Source: Brevibacterium aurantiacum
GTDB lineage: Bacteria > Actinomycetota > Actinomycetes > Actinomycetales > Brevibacteriaceae
Assembly (NCBI RefSeq): GCF_007558825.1
Contig: NZ_VLTK01000004.1
Location: forward strand, 139,460-203,459
Length of the DNA: 64,000 nt
Direction of reading: 5' to 3'
Each line of letters begins with the position of its first letter. Positions within the stretch are counted from its first letter, which is position 1. The notes beneath the pieces were generated by a model. It worked only from the letters and a program-made list of their open reading frames with translations, searched no databases and was not told the origin of the DNA. Both the position numbers and the translations under genes were made by a program. This document shows, piece after piece, positions 17,004-25,990 of the stretch.

Positions 17004-18356
17004 ATGTCTTTCACCTGCACCGAATGCGGCTATTCGACCGTCAAGTGGCTGGGCCGCTGCCCCGAATGCCAGGCCTGGGGCACGCTCGAGGAGAAGGGCG
17101 CCGGCAAGTCCTCGGTCAAGACGAAGGTCAAAAAGTCCAGCGGTGCGAAGTCGATCAACCAGATCGACTCCACACTGGCCCAGGCGAAGACCACCTATGT
17201 CAGCGAATTCGACCGCGTCCTCGGTGGCGGCATCGTCCCCGGCGCCGTCGTTCTCCTTTCTGGTGAACCGGGTGTCGGCAAGTCGACGCTTCTGCTCGAT
17301 GTCGCCTCGCGCGTCGCGAAATTCGGAGCCAAAGTTCTCTACGTCACGGGAGAGGAATCGGCTGGGCAGGTACGGCTGAGGGCCGAACGCATCAACGCGC
17401 TCGAAGACTCCCTGCTGCTGGCCGCGGAGACCGACCTCGGCGCGGTTCTGGGAATGATCGAGGCGGAAGAGCCCGAAATGCTCATCGTCGACTCCATCCA
17501 GACCCTCGCCTCATCGGAGATAGACGGGGTTCCGGGCGGGGTCACCCAAGTCAGAGAGGTGGCTGCGGCCCTGATCCGTGAGGCGAAAGCCAGGTCACTG
17601 CCCACCGTGCTCGTCGGCCACATCACGAAGGACGGCACGATCGCCGGCCCCCGGCTGCTCGAACACCTTGTCGATGTTGTGTGCAACTTCGAAGGGGAAC
17701 GTCACTCCCGACTGCGTCTTCTTCGAGCCGTGAAGAACCGGTTCGGTCCGACCGACGATGTCGGCTGCTTCGACATGGAGGAAAACGGCATCAAGAGCCT
17801 CGAGGACCCCTCTGGCCTCTTCCTCTCCCGCAGCGGCAGCAATCCCCCAGGGACCTGTCTGACGGTGACGCAGGAGGGCAAACGACCGCTCCTCGTCGAA
17901 GTTCAATCACTGATCACAGAATCCGCCGGCGGACAGTCGCGCAGATCCGTATCCGGAGTGGACTCCTCCCGCGTGGCGATGATGCTCGCCGTGCTCAGCC
18001 AGAAGATCGGAAACATCAGTCTGGCCAAGTCCGATGTCTTCACCGCAACTGTCGGAGGCGCGAAGCTGGCAGAACCGGCCAGCGACCTGGCGATCTGCCT
18101 CTCACTGGCCTCGGCCGCGATCGGAAAGTCGCTGGCCGCTAAATTCGTGGCTATCGGTGAAATCAGCCTCTCGGGCGAGATTCGCAATGTTCCCAACTTG
18201 GGGCAGAGGCTCAATGAAGCGTCGCGCCTGGGCATCACCCATGCGATCGTGGCCCACGGTGCGCTGCGCAACGTCTCCACACCCCAGGGCATGCGCGTGA
18301 AGGAATGTGAACACGTTTCAGAGGCCGTCGAGTTACTTTTGGGAGGTAATCGGTAA
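17004..18356 (+). CDS. radA: DNA repair protein RadA
   Basis: This 450-residue RecA-like ATPase processes branched recombination intermediates. It has the N-terminal C4 zinc finger (Cys5, Cys8, Cys19, Cys22), Walker A GEPGVGKST at 87-95, a VDSIQT Walker B, the RadA-specific KNRFG motif and the C-terminal Lon-like domain (SVSGVDSSRVAMMLAVL onward). In most actinobacteria radA is followed by disA; here a small VOC gene stands instead. Confidence 0.97.
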   Translation: MSFTCTECGYSTVKWLGRCPECQAWGTLEEKGAGKSSVKTKVKKSSGAKSINQIDSTLAQAKTTYVSEFDRVLGGGIVPGAVVLLSGEPGVGKSTLLLDVASRVAKFGAKVLYVTGEESAGQVRLRAERINALEDSLLLAAETDLGAVLGMIEAEEPEMLIVDSIQTLASSEIDGVPGGVTQVREVAAALIREAKARSLPTVLVGHITKDGTIAGPRLLEHLVDVVCNFEGERHSRLRLLRAVKNRFGPTDDVGCFDMEENGIKSLEDPSGLFLSRSGSNPPGTCLTVTQEGKRPLLVEVQSLITESAGGQSRRSVSGVDSSRVAMMLAVLSQKIGNISLAKSDVFTATVGGAKLAEPASDLAICLSLASAAIGKSLAAKFVAIGEISLSGEIRNVPNLGQRLNEASRLGITHAIVAHGALRNVSTPQGMRVKECEHVSEAVELLLGGNR

Positions 18357-18398
18357 AAAATCCGGGACATCTGCATCAAAATGGCGCATCCTGGAAGT

Positions 18399-18791
18399 AT
18401 GACCACGACAGTCTTTCCCGCAATGAGGACCACAGATGCGGCCGCCACGACCGCTCTGTTGATCGCGCTCGGTTTCACCGAGAGGCTCATCGTCAGGGAC
18501 GAGTCTGATTCCGAGATCGTCGTCCACGCCGAATACGCACTGGGCGAGACGGGTGGAATCATGTTCGGCTCCGTCCGCAATGACGGTTCCGCTTTGGACA
18601 GCGTCGGCGGGAGCTCTATCTACGTCGTCGTCGACACCGAACGGGAGGTCGACCGGCTCTACGCGAAGATCGTCGACATGGGCCATGCGATCGTTCGCCC
18701 CGTGGCAACGCAGCCTCACGGCGGTCGGGAGTTCGACTTCCGTGACCATGACGGCAATTCCTGGGGCGTGGGGTCCTACCGCGGAGCCTGA
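18399..18791 (+). CDS. VOC-superfamily (glyoxalase/bleomycin-resistance-like) protein
   Basis: This protein of about 130 residues has a beta-alpha-beta-beta-beta VOC fold: MRTTDAAATTALLIALGF at the start, central VHAEYALGETGGIMFGSV and the C-terminal REFDFRDHDGNSWGVGSY that normally contributes the metal ligand. It resembles PhnB/DUF1428-like small VOC proteins. Substrate unknown. An upstream ATG at 18381 is possible; the chosen one has GGAAG close before it. It fills the place where disA is usual after radA. Confidence 0.78.
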   Translation: MTTTVFPAMRTTDAAATTALLIALGFTERLIVRDESDSEIVVHAEYALGETGGIMFGSVRNDGSALDSVGGSSIYVVVDTEREVDRLYAKIVDMGHAIVRPVATQPHGGREFDFRDHDGNSWGVGSYRGA

Positions 18792-18818
18792 CCAGCAGCC
18801 GGCTGTGTCAGCAGGGAT

Positions 18819-19595
18819 CTACTCGTCTGTCGACTTCTCATCCGATGGCTTCTCGTCAGGCGCCTCGGACTCCTTCTCCTCCGACTTCTTGTCCTCGGCT
18901 TCTTTCTTCTCCTTGGCCTTGGTGGCGGCGTCCTTCTCCAGTTCGAACTTCGCCGGTTTGCTCTTCTCGTCGCCGAGTTTGACGACGAGCTCGTACTCCC
19001 CCGGCCCGAAGGCCTTGTTCGTGCGATTGCAGTTCTTGTCGACCTGCACCCGGTTCCATTCGAACTGAGCAGTCTTCTCAGACTCGGGCGCGAACTCGGT
19101 CGAGACTTCAGCGTTCTCGTCCTCATCGGCGGCGCAGAACGTCGATGACCAGACGACGTCACCGTTCTTCTCGACCAGGAACTCCTGATCCTTGGTGCCG
19201 ACCTCGATCAGGCATGTGGCCGTGTGGTTGTTCTCGATCACCATTTCGAACGTGGGCTTGGCCTCTTCTTTGAAGCTCTTCTTGTCGACTTTGGCTTTGA
19301 GTCCGACCTTCTCCTCGGGGCACTTCCCACTTGCGGCCTTCTCATCTGGGACCGGTGCTGCCGACGTCGTGCTTGCCGACGGAGTCTCCTCGGCGACAGG
19401 ATCGTCTTTACTGCCCCCGCCCAGTCCTTTGACGATTCCGAGGACTCCGAGCACCAGTAATGCGACTACAACGAGGCTGGCCACCAACAGCGCGTAACGC
19501 CGCCGACGGTACACGTGTGCTGGCAGCTTCCCGCTAGACTGGCGGGGCTGCCTGGCGCCGTTCTTCGGCTGCGAACCACGATTGGAAGGAGTCAT
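18819..19595 (-). CDS. Membrane-anchored protein of unknown function with Lys/Glu-rich tail
   Basis: This 258-residue protein has a basic cytoplasmic N-terminus ending in YRRRRYALL, one membrane helix (about 34-54), an extracytoplasmic Ser/Thr/Pro linker, a beta-rich domain with four conserved-looking cysteines (in GKCPEEKVG, TATCLIEVG, STFCAADED, DKNCNRTN), and a very charged C-terminus of Lys, Glu and Asp. An equivalent membrane protein sits beside mutY in mycobacteria (Rv3587c position), suggesting an old neighbourhood but no known function. The frame is open upstream to 20009 across mutY; the start at 19595 avoids that overlap. Confidence 0.72.
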   Translation of the reverse strand: MTPSNRGSQPKNGARQPRQSSGKLPAHVYRRRRYALLVASLVVVALLVLGVLGIVKGLGGGSKDDPVAEETPSASTTSAAPVPDEKAASGKCPEEKVGLKAKVDKKSFKEEAKPTFEMVIENNHTATCLIEVGTKDQEFLVEKNGDVVWSSTFCAADEDENAEVSTEFAPESEKTAQFEWNRVQVDKNCNRTNKAFGPGEYELVVKLGDEKSKPAKFELEKDAATKAKEKKEAEDKKSEEKESEAPDEKPSDEKSTDE

Positions 19596-19631
19596 CGCTT
19601 TGAGCCTAGGCCGAAGCGATTGAGCATCCAA

Positions 19632-20669
19632 ATGACACACCGAACCTCTTCCGAATCGAGATCTTCGCGCCGCGACTCTCCGTTCCCCGCAGTCGCGAAC
19701 GCGGACATCCACCACGTTCGCGAGACGATCATCACCTGGTTCGAAACCGCTGCTCGCCCTCTGCCTTGGAGAGATGCAGACACCAGCGCCTGGGCCGTGC
19801 TCGTCAGCGAGATCATGTCGCAGCAGACTCCGGTCTCCAGAGTCGAACCCCGTTGGCGGGAATGGATGCATAAGTGGCCGACGCCTGCAGATCTGGCACA
19901 GGCACCCACCGCCGAAGTGCTCCACAGTTGGGACCGCCTCGGCTACCCACGGAGGGCACTGCGACTCCAAGAAGCCGCGCGGGTCATCGCCGAGGAACTC
20001 GACGGTCACGTGCCGCAGACTGCGCAGGAGCTCGAGCGTCTCCCCGGCATCGGTTCCTATACCGCAGCGGCAGTGGCCTCATTCGCCCACGGTGAGCGCA
20101 CCACTGTGCTCGACACAAATGTGCGACGTGTTCTCATCCGGCTCTTCGCCGGCCGCGATCGTCCCTCAGCTTCACCGGGTCGCGCAGAGACCGATTGGGC
20201 CAGCCAGTTCGTTCCTGAGACGAACCACGAGAAGTGGAACGCCGGGGTCATGGAATTCGGGGCACTCGTATGCACGGCCAGGAACCCCCGTTGCGAGACC
20301 TGCCCGCTCAGCGACATGTGCGCCTGGCAGAAGGCGGGAAGACCAGCTTCGGAGGTGAAACCGAAGACACAGAAGTGGGCGGGCACGGACCGTCAGCTGC
20401 GCGGTGCCATTATGGATGTGCTCAAGTCCGCGCACGAACATTCCGCCGGCAGCGACAATTTCGGCTCCGTCTCTTTTGATCTCTTCACCGCATCCATCAC
20501 CGAGGTGGATCCCGAGCTGCTCGACTTGCTCCCTTCGCACACGTCGACGAAGCTTGCACAGGTACGGGAACTCAGCGCAGATCCCGAACGGATCTCCCGT
20601 CTCATCGGTGATCTGATCTCTGATGGTCTGGCAGCTCAGGACGGTGAGATGCTTCGTCTTCCCGGGTGA
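19632..20669 (+). CDS. mutY: A/G-specific adenine glycosylase MutY
   Basis: This 345-residue base-excision enzyme removes adenine mispaired with 8-oxoguanine. It has the helix-hairpin-helix LPGIGSYTAAAV, the catalytic Asp in VLDTNVRRVL and the [4Fe-4S] loop with Cys-X6-Cys-X2-Cys-X5-Cys at the C-terminus of the catalytic domain. The last ~95 residues do not look like the NUDIX-fold 8-oxoG recognition domain of E. coli MutY, as is common in actinobacteria. The start is uncertain; TTG 19620 is an alternative. It diverges from the membrane-protein gene at 19595. Confidence 0.93.
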   Translation: MTHRTSSESRSSRRDSPFPAVANADIHHVRETIITWFETAARPLPWRDADTSAWAVLVSEIMSQQTPVSRVEPRWREWMHKWPTPADLAQAPTAEVLHSWDRLGYPRRALRLQEAARVIAEELDGHVPQTAQELERLPGIGSYTAAAVASFAHGERTTVLDTNVRRVLIRLFAGRDRPSASPGRAETDWASQFVPETNHEKWNAGVMEFGALVCTARNPRCETCPLSDMCAWQKAGRPASEVKPKTQKWAGTDRQLRGAIMDVLKSAHEHSAGSDNFGSVSFDLFTASITEVDPELLDLLPSHTSTKLAQVRELSADPERISRLIGDLISDGLAAQDGEMLRLPG

Positions 20670-20709
20670 GCGCCGAGGATACAGCAGACCGGGTTGCTAC
20701 ACTTCGGAC

Positions 20710-21651
20710 ATGTCTGGTCGACGCAATGTCCCTTCGGCTGCTTCGTCAGCCGATCACCGCGACGGGGTGGGACGATTCAGGTCAGCAGAGGCGCGCGGAC
20801 GGTTCCTGGAGCAGCTGAATGCCGTACTCGAGTCATGGCCAGAGCGCACCGACTTGTCAATAGAGACCTCTTTCGGCACGACTGCGTACTCCACCATCTC
20901 CCCCTCCGGCCCATCTGCCCTCGGTGAGTCGAGCGTGACGCCGCTGGTGCTCCTCCAAGGCGGCAACAGCACCATTGCCGGCTGGTCGAAGCTCATCGGA
21001 CCTTGGTCGAGGACGCGCACTGTCGTTGCGATCGACACGGTCTGGGAGGCTGGTCGCAGCGTCCAGCTGGCCCCGATGAACGATGGTGAGCTGGTCGCGC
21101 AATGGCTTGAAGAGGTCATCGACGCCTTGGGCCTGGAATCGCTGCACCTGATCGGCTATTCATACGGGGCGTGGGCGGCGCTCAATCACATCCTTCATGC
21201 CCCCGATCGTCTGGCGACTGTCACTGCCATCGATCCACCGGGGGCGATCACTGGGATACCCCTGCGTGCTTGGGCCCGACTGATCAGGCTGATGAGAGGC
21301 GGCCGAGAAGAAGCACTGGACTTCCTTGCCTGGGTGAGGAACGGTGAGCTGCCGCCCCCGCCGATGAGGGATCTGCTGCTGAGCTCGACGCTGGACTTCG
21401 TCAAACGGGGCAGCCCCCTGCCGAGAAGGCTGCGAGCCGACGATTGGGCGGGCATCACAGTCCCGTTGGAGGTCATCGTCGCAGGCAGCAGCCAGTTCGT
21501 TCCCCGTCGCGCACTGCGTACGCTTCGCCGCCATGCCCCTGACATCGACGTCCACGTCCTCGATGGGATCGGTCACGCTGTACTCTCAGATGCGCCCGAG
21601 GATACGGTCTCCATAGTCGAAGAGTTCATCTCGAGGTTCGAGGCCCAGTGA
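20710..21651 (+). CDS. Alpha/beta-hydrolase
   Basis: The 313-residue protein has the alpha/beta-hydrolase fold: oxyanion strand TPLVLLQGGNSTIAGW, nucleophile elbow GYSYGAW (Ser), a helical lid and a C-terminal DGIGHAVLSD with the catalytic His. A hydrolase of this kind stands near mutY in mycobacteria too (Rv3591c). Substrate unknown. ATG 20710 is used because the upstream open frame overlaps mutY and begins with a non-family sequence. It converges with the next gene three bases away. Confidence 0.82.
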   Translation: MSGRRNVPSAASSADHRDGVGRFRSAEARGRFLEQLNAVLESWPERTDLSIETSFGTTAYSTISPSGPSALGESSVTPLVLLQGGNSTIAGWSKLIGPWSRTRTVVAIDTVWEAGRSVQLAPMNDGELVAQWLEEVIDALGLESLHLIGYSYGAWAALNHILHAPDRLATVTAIDPPGAITGIPLRAWARLIRLMRGGREEALDFLAWVRNGELPPPPMRDLLLSSTLDFVKRGSPLPRRLRADDWAGITVPLEVIVAGSSQFVPRRALRTLRRHAPDIDVHVLDGIGHAVLSDAPEDTVSIVEEFISRFEAQ

Positions 21652-21654
21652 TCT

Positions 21655-22239
21655 TCACAGGAACTTGATCATCCGGGCGTTGCCCAAGGTATTGGGTTTG
21701 ACACGGGCCAAGTCCAGGAACTCTGCCACACCTTCGTCGGCGGAGTGCAGGAGTTCGACGTAGACCTCTGGGGAAACTGGAATGCCCTTGATCGGCTCGA
21801 ATCCGATTGCACCGAAGAATCCGGTCTCGAAGGTCAGGCAGAAGACCCTGTCGACGCCGATCGCCACGGCGTCTGCCAGGAGCTGCCGGATGAGGGCCTT
21901 GCCCACTCCACGCCCCCGATAGGCCGGCGAGGTGGCAACGGTGCGCGCCTCCGCAAGGTCTGCCCAGATGATGTGCAGTGCCGCACATCCGGCCAGAACT
22001 TCGGTTCCGTCCGGCTGCGGATCCACCACCAGCCAGAATTCCTGCAGGGTCTCGAAGTAGGTGACGGTGTCCTTGGCCAGCAGGATGCGCTGTTCGGCCA
22101 GCGGTGCGACCAATGCCTCAATCCCCTTGACGTCGCTCGTCCGAGCCCTGCGCAGGTAGAGCCCGCCGGGAAGGGAATGGTTGAAGTGGTGGTCTGCGGA
22201 GACCTGTTGATGGTCGAAATCGACTGGGGCTGAGGTCAT
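21655..22239 (-). CDS. GNAT acetyltransferase, ArgA-like amino-acid N-acetyltransferase
   Basis: This protein of about 194 residues resembles the short actinobacterial N-acetylglutamate synthases: RRARTSDVKGIEALVAPLAE at the start, strand EVLAGCAALHIIWADLAEAR, acetyl-CoA-binding SPAYRGRGVGKALIRQLL and the C-terminal FCLTFETGFFGAIGFEPI. Such enzymes acetylate glutamate for arginine synthesis, which is likely but not proven here, as no arg gene is adjacent. A start at 22257 (six residues more) is possible. It is transcribed behind the clpC terminator, so it needs its own promoter. Confidence 0.8.
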   Translation of the reverse strand: MTSAPVDFDHQQVSADHHFNHSLPGGLYLRRARTSDVKGIEALVAPLAEQRILLAKDTVTYFETLQEFWLVVDPQPDGTEVLAGCAALHIIWADLAEARTVATSPAYRGRGVGKALIRQLLADAVAIGVDRVFCLTFETGFFGAIGFEPIKGIPVSPEVYVELLHSADEGVAEFLDLARVKPNTLGNARMIKFL

Positions 22240-22271
22240 ATCTTCATTCAACACCATTGGCTGCGGGCATG

Positions 22272-22312
22272 AAAAAGCCCGGGAACTCAGCGGCTGCTGT
22301 GATCCCGGGCTT
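22272..22312 (-). terminator. clpC terminator
   Basis: On the minus strand, AAGCCCGGGA (22312-22303) pairs with TCCCGGGCTT (22284-22275) and is followed by TTTC, a typical rho-independent terminator 22 bases after the clpC stop. Its loop region is GC-rich and may fold further. Confidence 0.88.
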
Positions 22313-22333
22313 CTTCAGCGCACTAGGAGGAGA

Positions 22334-24892
22334 TCAGGAAGCGGAACTTCCCGATCCGCTGCCACCGGACGAACCGGCACCAGCGAGTTCTCCACCGGAA
22401 CCGGAATCATCCGGACCGCTGGCGGCAATGCTCTCGGTCTCCGCACCTTCAAACGTGAATTCCGCTTCCTTGCCTTCTCCCTTGACGTCGACCTTGATGG
22501 TCTGACCGCTGCCGATCTCCTTGAACAGGATCTTCTCGGACAGGTGGTCTTCGATCTCGAGCTGAATCGTCCGACGCAGCGGACGAGCGCCCAAGACCGG
22601 ATCGTAGCCACGGTCGGCCAGCAGGCTCTTGGCCGCATCGCTGACGTCGACCTTCATGCCCTGATCGGCCAGACGGGCGTCCAGACGTGCCAGGAACTGA
22701 TCGACGATCTGCAGAATCTCTTCCTTGTTCAGCTGAGGGAAGACGATCGTGTCATCGACACGGTTGAGGAACTCGGGGCGGAAGTGCTGCTTGAGCTCCT
22801 CATTGACTTTCTGCTTCATGCGCTCGTAGTTGTTGTTCGTGTTGCCCTCAACTTGGAAGCCCAGCTGCAGGCCACTCGAGATGTCTCGAGTACCAAGGTT
22901 GGTGGTCATGATGATGATCGTGTTCTTGAAGTCCACCTCACGACCCTGCGAGTCGGTCAGACGGCCATCTTCGAGGATCTGCAGCAGCGAGTTGAAGATA
23001 TCCGAGTGAGCCTTCTCCACCTCGTCGAAGAGGACCACTGAGAACGGTTTGCGACGGACCTTCTCCGTCAGCTGGCCGCCCTCTTCGTAGCCCACATAGC
23101 CGGGAGGAGAACCGAAGAGCCGGGACACGGTGTGCTTCTCCGAGTACTCCGACATGTCCAGGCTGATGAGCGAATCCTCATCACCGAACAGGAACTCCGA
23201 CAGAGCCTTCGCCAACTCGGTCTTGCCGACACCTGTGGGGCCAGCGAAGATGAACGAGCCGGAGGGGCGCTTCGGATCCTTCAGACCCGCACGGGTCCGG
23301 CGGATGGCGCGGGAGATCGACTTGACCGCGTCGTTCTGCCCGACGATGCGCTTGTGCAATTCGTCTTCCATCCGCAGCAGACGCGAGGACTCTTCCTCGG
23401 TGAGCTTGAAGATCGGAATACCGGTGGCTGCCGCCAGCACCTCGGCGATCAGCTCCGCGTCGACGACTGCAGAGGTGTCCTTGCCGCTCTTGCGCCAGGC
23501 TTCGGTCTGTTCGTCCTTGTCCTGCTGCAGCTTCATCTCCGAGTCACGCTCAGATGCCGCGAGCTCAAAGTCCTGAGCGTCGATGGCGGCTTCCTTGCGG
23601 TGACGGGCCTCGAGGATCTGCTCCTCCAGGTCGCGGATCTCCTGCGGCACCGACAGACGCGAGATGCGCAGCTTGGCACCTGCTTCGTCGATGAGGTCGA
23701 TCGCCTTGTCCGGCAGGTACCTGTCGTTGACATAGCGATCCGACATGTTCACAGCGGCCGAGAGCGCACCTTCCGTGATCGTGACCTTGTGGTGCGCCTC
23801 GTACTTGTCGCGCAGACCCTTAAGGATCTCGATCGAATGCGCCAGCGATGGTTCGGGAACCTGAATCGGCTGGAAGCGACGTTCGAGAGCAGCGTCCTTC
23901 TCGATGTGCTTGCGGTACTCATCGAGAGTTGTCGCACCGATCGTCTGCAGCTCGCCTCGCGCCAGCATGGGCTTCAGAATCGAAGCAGCGTCGATGGCAC
24001 CTTCAGCGGCACCCGCACCCACCAGAGTGTGGATCTCGTCGATGAAGAGGATGATGTCGCCGCGTGTGCGGATCTCCTTGAGGACCTTCTTCAGGCGTTC
24101 CTCGAAGTCACCGCGGTAGCGGGAGCCTGCCACCAGTGAACCGAGGTCCAAGGTGTAGAGCTGCTTGTCCTCGAGAATCTCCGGAACTTCACCGTTGACG
24201 ATCGCCAAGGCGAGTCCCTCGACCACTGCGGTCTTGCCGACACCCGGTTCACCGATGAGGACAGGATTGTTCTTGGTTCTGCGGGAAAGGATCTGCATCA
24301 CGCGCTGCATCTGCTTGTGTCGGCCGATGACCGGATCGAGGTTGCCTTCGCGCGCGGCTGCGGTCAGGTTCGTTCCGAACTGGTCGAGGACGAGCGACCC
24401 GGATGGGGTTCCCTCCTCGCGTCCACCTGCGGAGACGGGCTCCTTGCCCTGGTAGCCCGACAGAAGTTTGATGACTTCCTGGCGGACTCGTCCCAGATCG
24501 GCGCCCAGCTTGACGAGCACCTGTGCGGCAACGCCTTCGCCCTCGCGGATCAGACCGAGCAGGATGTGCTCGGTTCCGATGTAGCTGTGTCCCAGCTGCA
24601 GCGCTTCACGAAGGCTGAGCTCGAGGACCTTCTTGGCACGCGGGGTGAACGGGATGTGCCCGCTCGGTGCCTGCTGCCCCTGTCCGATGATCTCCTGGAC
24701 TTGGTCGCGCACCTGCTCGAGGGAGATGTCCATTCCCTCGAGTGCTTTGGCTGCCAGGCCCTCACCCTCGTGGATCAGGCCGAGCAGGATGTGCTCGGTT
24801 CCGATGTAGTTATGTTTGAGTAGTTTGGCTTCTTCCTGGGCAAGCACTACCACTCGGCGTGCTCGGTCAGTGAACCGCTCGAACATATTCAC
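22334..24892 (-). CDS. clpC: Clp protease ATP-binding subunit ClpC
   Basis: This 852-residue AAA+ unfoldase feeds substrates to ClpP. It has two N-terminal Clp-N repeats (1-145), the first AAA+ module with GEPGVGKT (about 215), a coiled-coil middle domain with a UVR-like segment (about 430-470), and the second module with GPTGVGKT (about 560). The ClpP-docking loop region lies near [13 protein letters not shown]. The C-terminal tail is Gly/Ser/Ala-rich. The RBS is GAGGAGG before the ATG. A 20-bp palindrome 58 bp upstream may be a ClgR-type site. Confidence 0.97.
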   Translation of the reverse strand: MNMFERFTDRARRVVVLAQEEAKLLKHNYIGTEHILLGLIHEGEGLAAKALEGMDISLEQVRDQVQEIIGQGQQAPSGHIPFTPRAKKVLELSLREALQLGHSYIGTEHILLGLIREGEGVAAQVLVKLGADLGRVRQEVIKLLSGYQGKEPVSAGGREEGTPSGSLVLDQFGTNLTAAAREGNLDPVIGRHKQMQRVMQILSRRTKNNPVLIGEPGVGKTAVVEGLALAIVNGEVPEILEDKQLYTLDLGSLVAGSRYRGDFEERLKKVLKEIRTRGDIILFIDEIHTLVGAGAAEGAIDAASILKPMLARGELQTIGATTLDEYRKHIEKDAALERRFQPIQVPEPSLAHSIEILKGLRDKYEAHHKVTITEGALSAAVNMSDRYVNDRYLPDKAIDLIDEAGAKLRISRLSVPQEIRDLEEQILEARHRKEAAIDAQDFELAASERDSEMKLQQDKDEQTEAWRKSGKDTSAVVDAELIAEVLAAATGIPIFKLTEEESSRLLRMEDELHKRIVGQNDAVKSISRAIRRTRAGLKDPKRPSGSFIFAGPTGVGKTELAKALSEFLFGDEDSLISLDMSEYSEKHTVSRLFGSPPGYVGYEEGGQLTEKVRRKPFSVVLFDEVEKAHSDIFNSLLQILEDGRLTDSQGREVDFKNTIIIMTTNLGTRDISSGLQLGFQVEGNTNNNYERMKQKVNEELKQHFRPEFLNRVDDTIVFPQLNKEEILQIVDQFLARLDARLADQGMKVDVSDAAKSLLADRGYDPVLGARPLRRTIQLEIEDHLSEKILFKEIGSGQTIKVDVKGEGKEAEFTFEGAETESIAASGPDDSGSGGELAGAGSSGGSGSGSSAS

Positions 24893-24950
24893 CCTCCTCG
24901 GTCTTGTTATTCTTTAGAGCCTAACGACCATTGGCCACGATCTATTGCTC

Positions 24951-24970
24951 GTTTCGCCATCAGCCGAAAC
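24951..24970. promoter_or_regulatory. Palindrome upstream of clpC, candidate ClgR-like operator
   Basis: GTTTCG and CGAAAC are perfect arms with an 8-base centre, starting 58 bp before the clpC start. ClgR controls clp genes in actinobacteria and binds CGC-N5-GCG-type sites; here CGC-N5-GCC is found, one base off, so the assignment is tentative. Confidence 0.5.
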
Positions 24971-25313
24971 CGTTTGGCTGTGGGCGAAATTCGGTGTTCG
25001 TCCCTTCGTCACCCTTCTGCACGACAGACTGCCGCCCCGTCCTGGGCAGAGTCCGGTCCTCTGTGTCGCTGAGGTGTGTTGACTCCGTACTTCGCAGCGG
25101 GAGATCGAGATGCTCCATAAATCGCTGCGGACACAGATTACCGCGGACAGAAATTGAGTAAAACGTCTTACTTTACCGTCGGCGATCAAGTGACAACTTG
25201 TTTGCAGTCAACCGTCATTCGACAACTGTGCTGAGGCGTCATCCGGTCTAACGTCATTCGCGGGGTGGATATTCCGGTGCCGACTCAGAAAGCCCGGCCT
25301 GCGAAACTCATAA
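24971..25313. other. Gene-free region upstream of clpC
   Basis: About 340 bp without a convincing gene. It is AT-richer than its surroundings between 25140 and 25200 and contains GTAAAACGTCTTACTTTAC-like inverted segments (about 25157-25176) and three direct copies of CGTCATYCG at 25213, 25237 and 25252. It probably holds a distal clpC promoter. Confidence 0.5.
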
Positions 25314-25357
25314 GCGAAAACACTGAAGGACCAACGGTTCAACCGTTGGTCCTTCAG
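25314..25357 (-). terminator. lsr2 terminator
   Basis: CTGAAGGACCAACGGTT and AACCGTTGGTCCTTCAG are 17-bp perfect arms around a single central base (25323-25357), followed on the minus strand by TGTTTTCG. It lies 80 bp behind the lsr2 stop. Confidence 0.88.
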
Positions 25358-25436
25358 GAAGCGATTATCGAATCAGTCGCTATCAATCGATTCGCCATAC
25401 CGCTTCAGTTATCGGCAGTGACTGGATTCAGTCGGA

Positions 25437-25775
25437 TCAGCTGTCTGCAGCTTCGTATGCCTGGACGATCTCAAGCGGAATACGTCCGCGATCGCCCAGC
25501 TGGTAACCGTTTGCCTGCGCCCATTCGCGGATCTTGGCGGTGTCGCGCTTCGGACCCGCGGTGGAGCCGGCCCCTGCGCGACGTCCACGGCCTCCAGGGT
25601 TGGCTACCCTACGAGCCTTGGCGATGAACGGGGCGAACGTTTCACGGAGCTTTTCGGCGTTCTCTGTCGACAGCTCGAGTTCGTAGGTACCTTGGTCGAG
25701 GCTGAAGCGAACGGTTTCCGACGCCTCCGAGCCATCGAAATCATCCGTGAGAACGAGTCGCATCTCCCTTGCCAT
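25437..25775 (-). CDS. lsr2: Nucleoid-associated silencer Lsr2
   Basis: This 112-residue protein has the Lsr2 layout: an N-terminal dimerisation domain starting MAREMRLVLTDDFDGSEA and TVRFSLDQGTYELELS, a Gly/Arg-rich linker and the C-terminal DNA-binding domain with the AT-hook-like GDRGRIP motif preceded by IREWAQANGY. It bridges AT-rich DNA and silences foreign genes. The start is Met at 25775; five codons upstream are also open. It overlaps the small membrane gene by 35 bases and lies downstream of lysS as in mycobacteria. Confidence 0.95.
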   Translation of the reverse strand: MAREMRLVLTDDFDGSEASETVRFSLDQGTYELELSTENAEKLRETFAPFIAKARRVANPGGRGRRAGAGSTAGPKRDTAKIREWAQANGYQLGDRGRIPLEIVQAYEAADS

Positions 25776-25986
25776 GTTCACTCTTTTCATAATCAGAAGT
25801 ATTTGTCGCAGTCATCTTAACATCTGATTCATGATTATCGCCTGATTCGCTAACTTCATGCTCTGAATAGAATTTATCTATCTGCTCTCGTTCTGTCCGA
25901 TCTGCACGCAGGATGTTTCTCATCACGTACCAGAACAGCAAACCAACACAGATCGAAGGTAATAGTGCCTTCATCAGATCCATCAT
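25741..25986 (-). CDS. Small single-pass membrane protein between lysS and lsr2
   Basis: This protein of about 81 residues begins MMDLMKALLPSICVGLLF, with one membrane helix (about 6-25) followed by RNILRADRTEREQIDKFYSE and a polar acidic tail. Small proteins with the ILRADRxER motif are common in this place in Micrococcales, so it is probably real though unnamed. It starts four bases behind the lysS stop and its end overlaps lsr2. Codon and base composition of the second half are AT-richer than the neighbours. Confidence 0.68.
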   Translation of the reverse strand: MMDLMKALLPSICVGLLFWYVMRNILRADRTEREQIDKFYSEHEVSESGDNHESDVKMTATNTSDYEKSEHGKGDATRSHG

Positions 25987-25990
25987 GTGC

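Noticed and set aside
23132-24139. 335-codon open frame opposite clpC
   Set aside because: Antisense shadow of the conserved ClpC coding sequence with no RBS and no domain.
25265-25627. Plus-strand frame through the lsr2 terminator and gene end
   Set aside because: It runs through the terminator palindrome and then antisense to lsr2; no RBS or motif.
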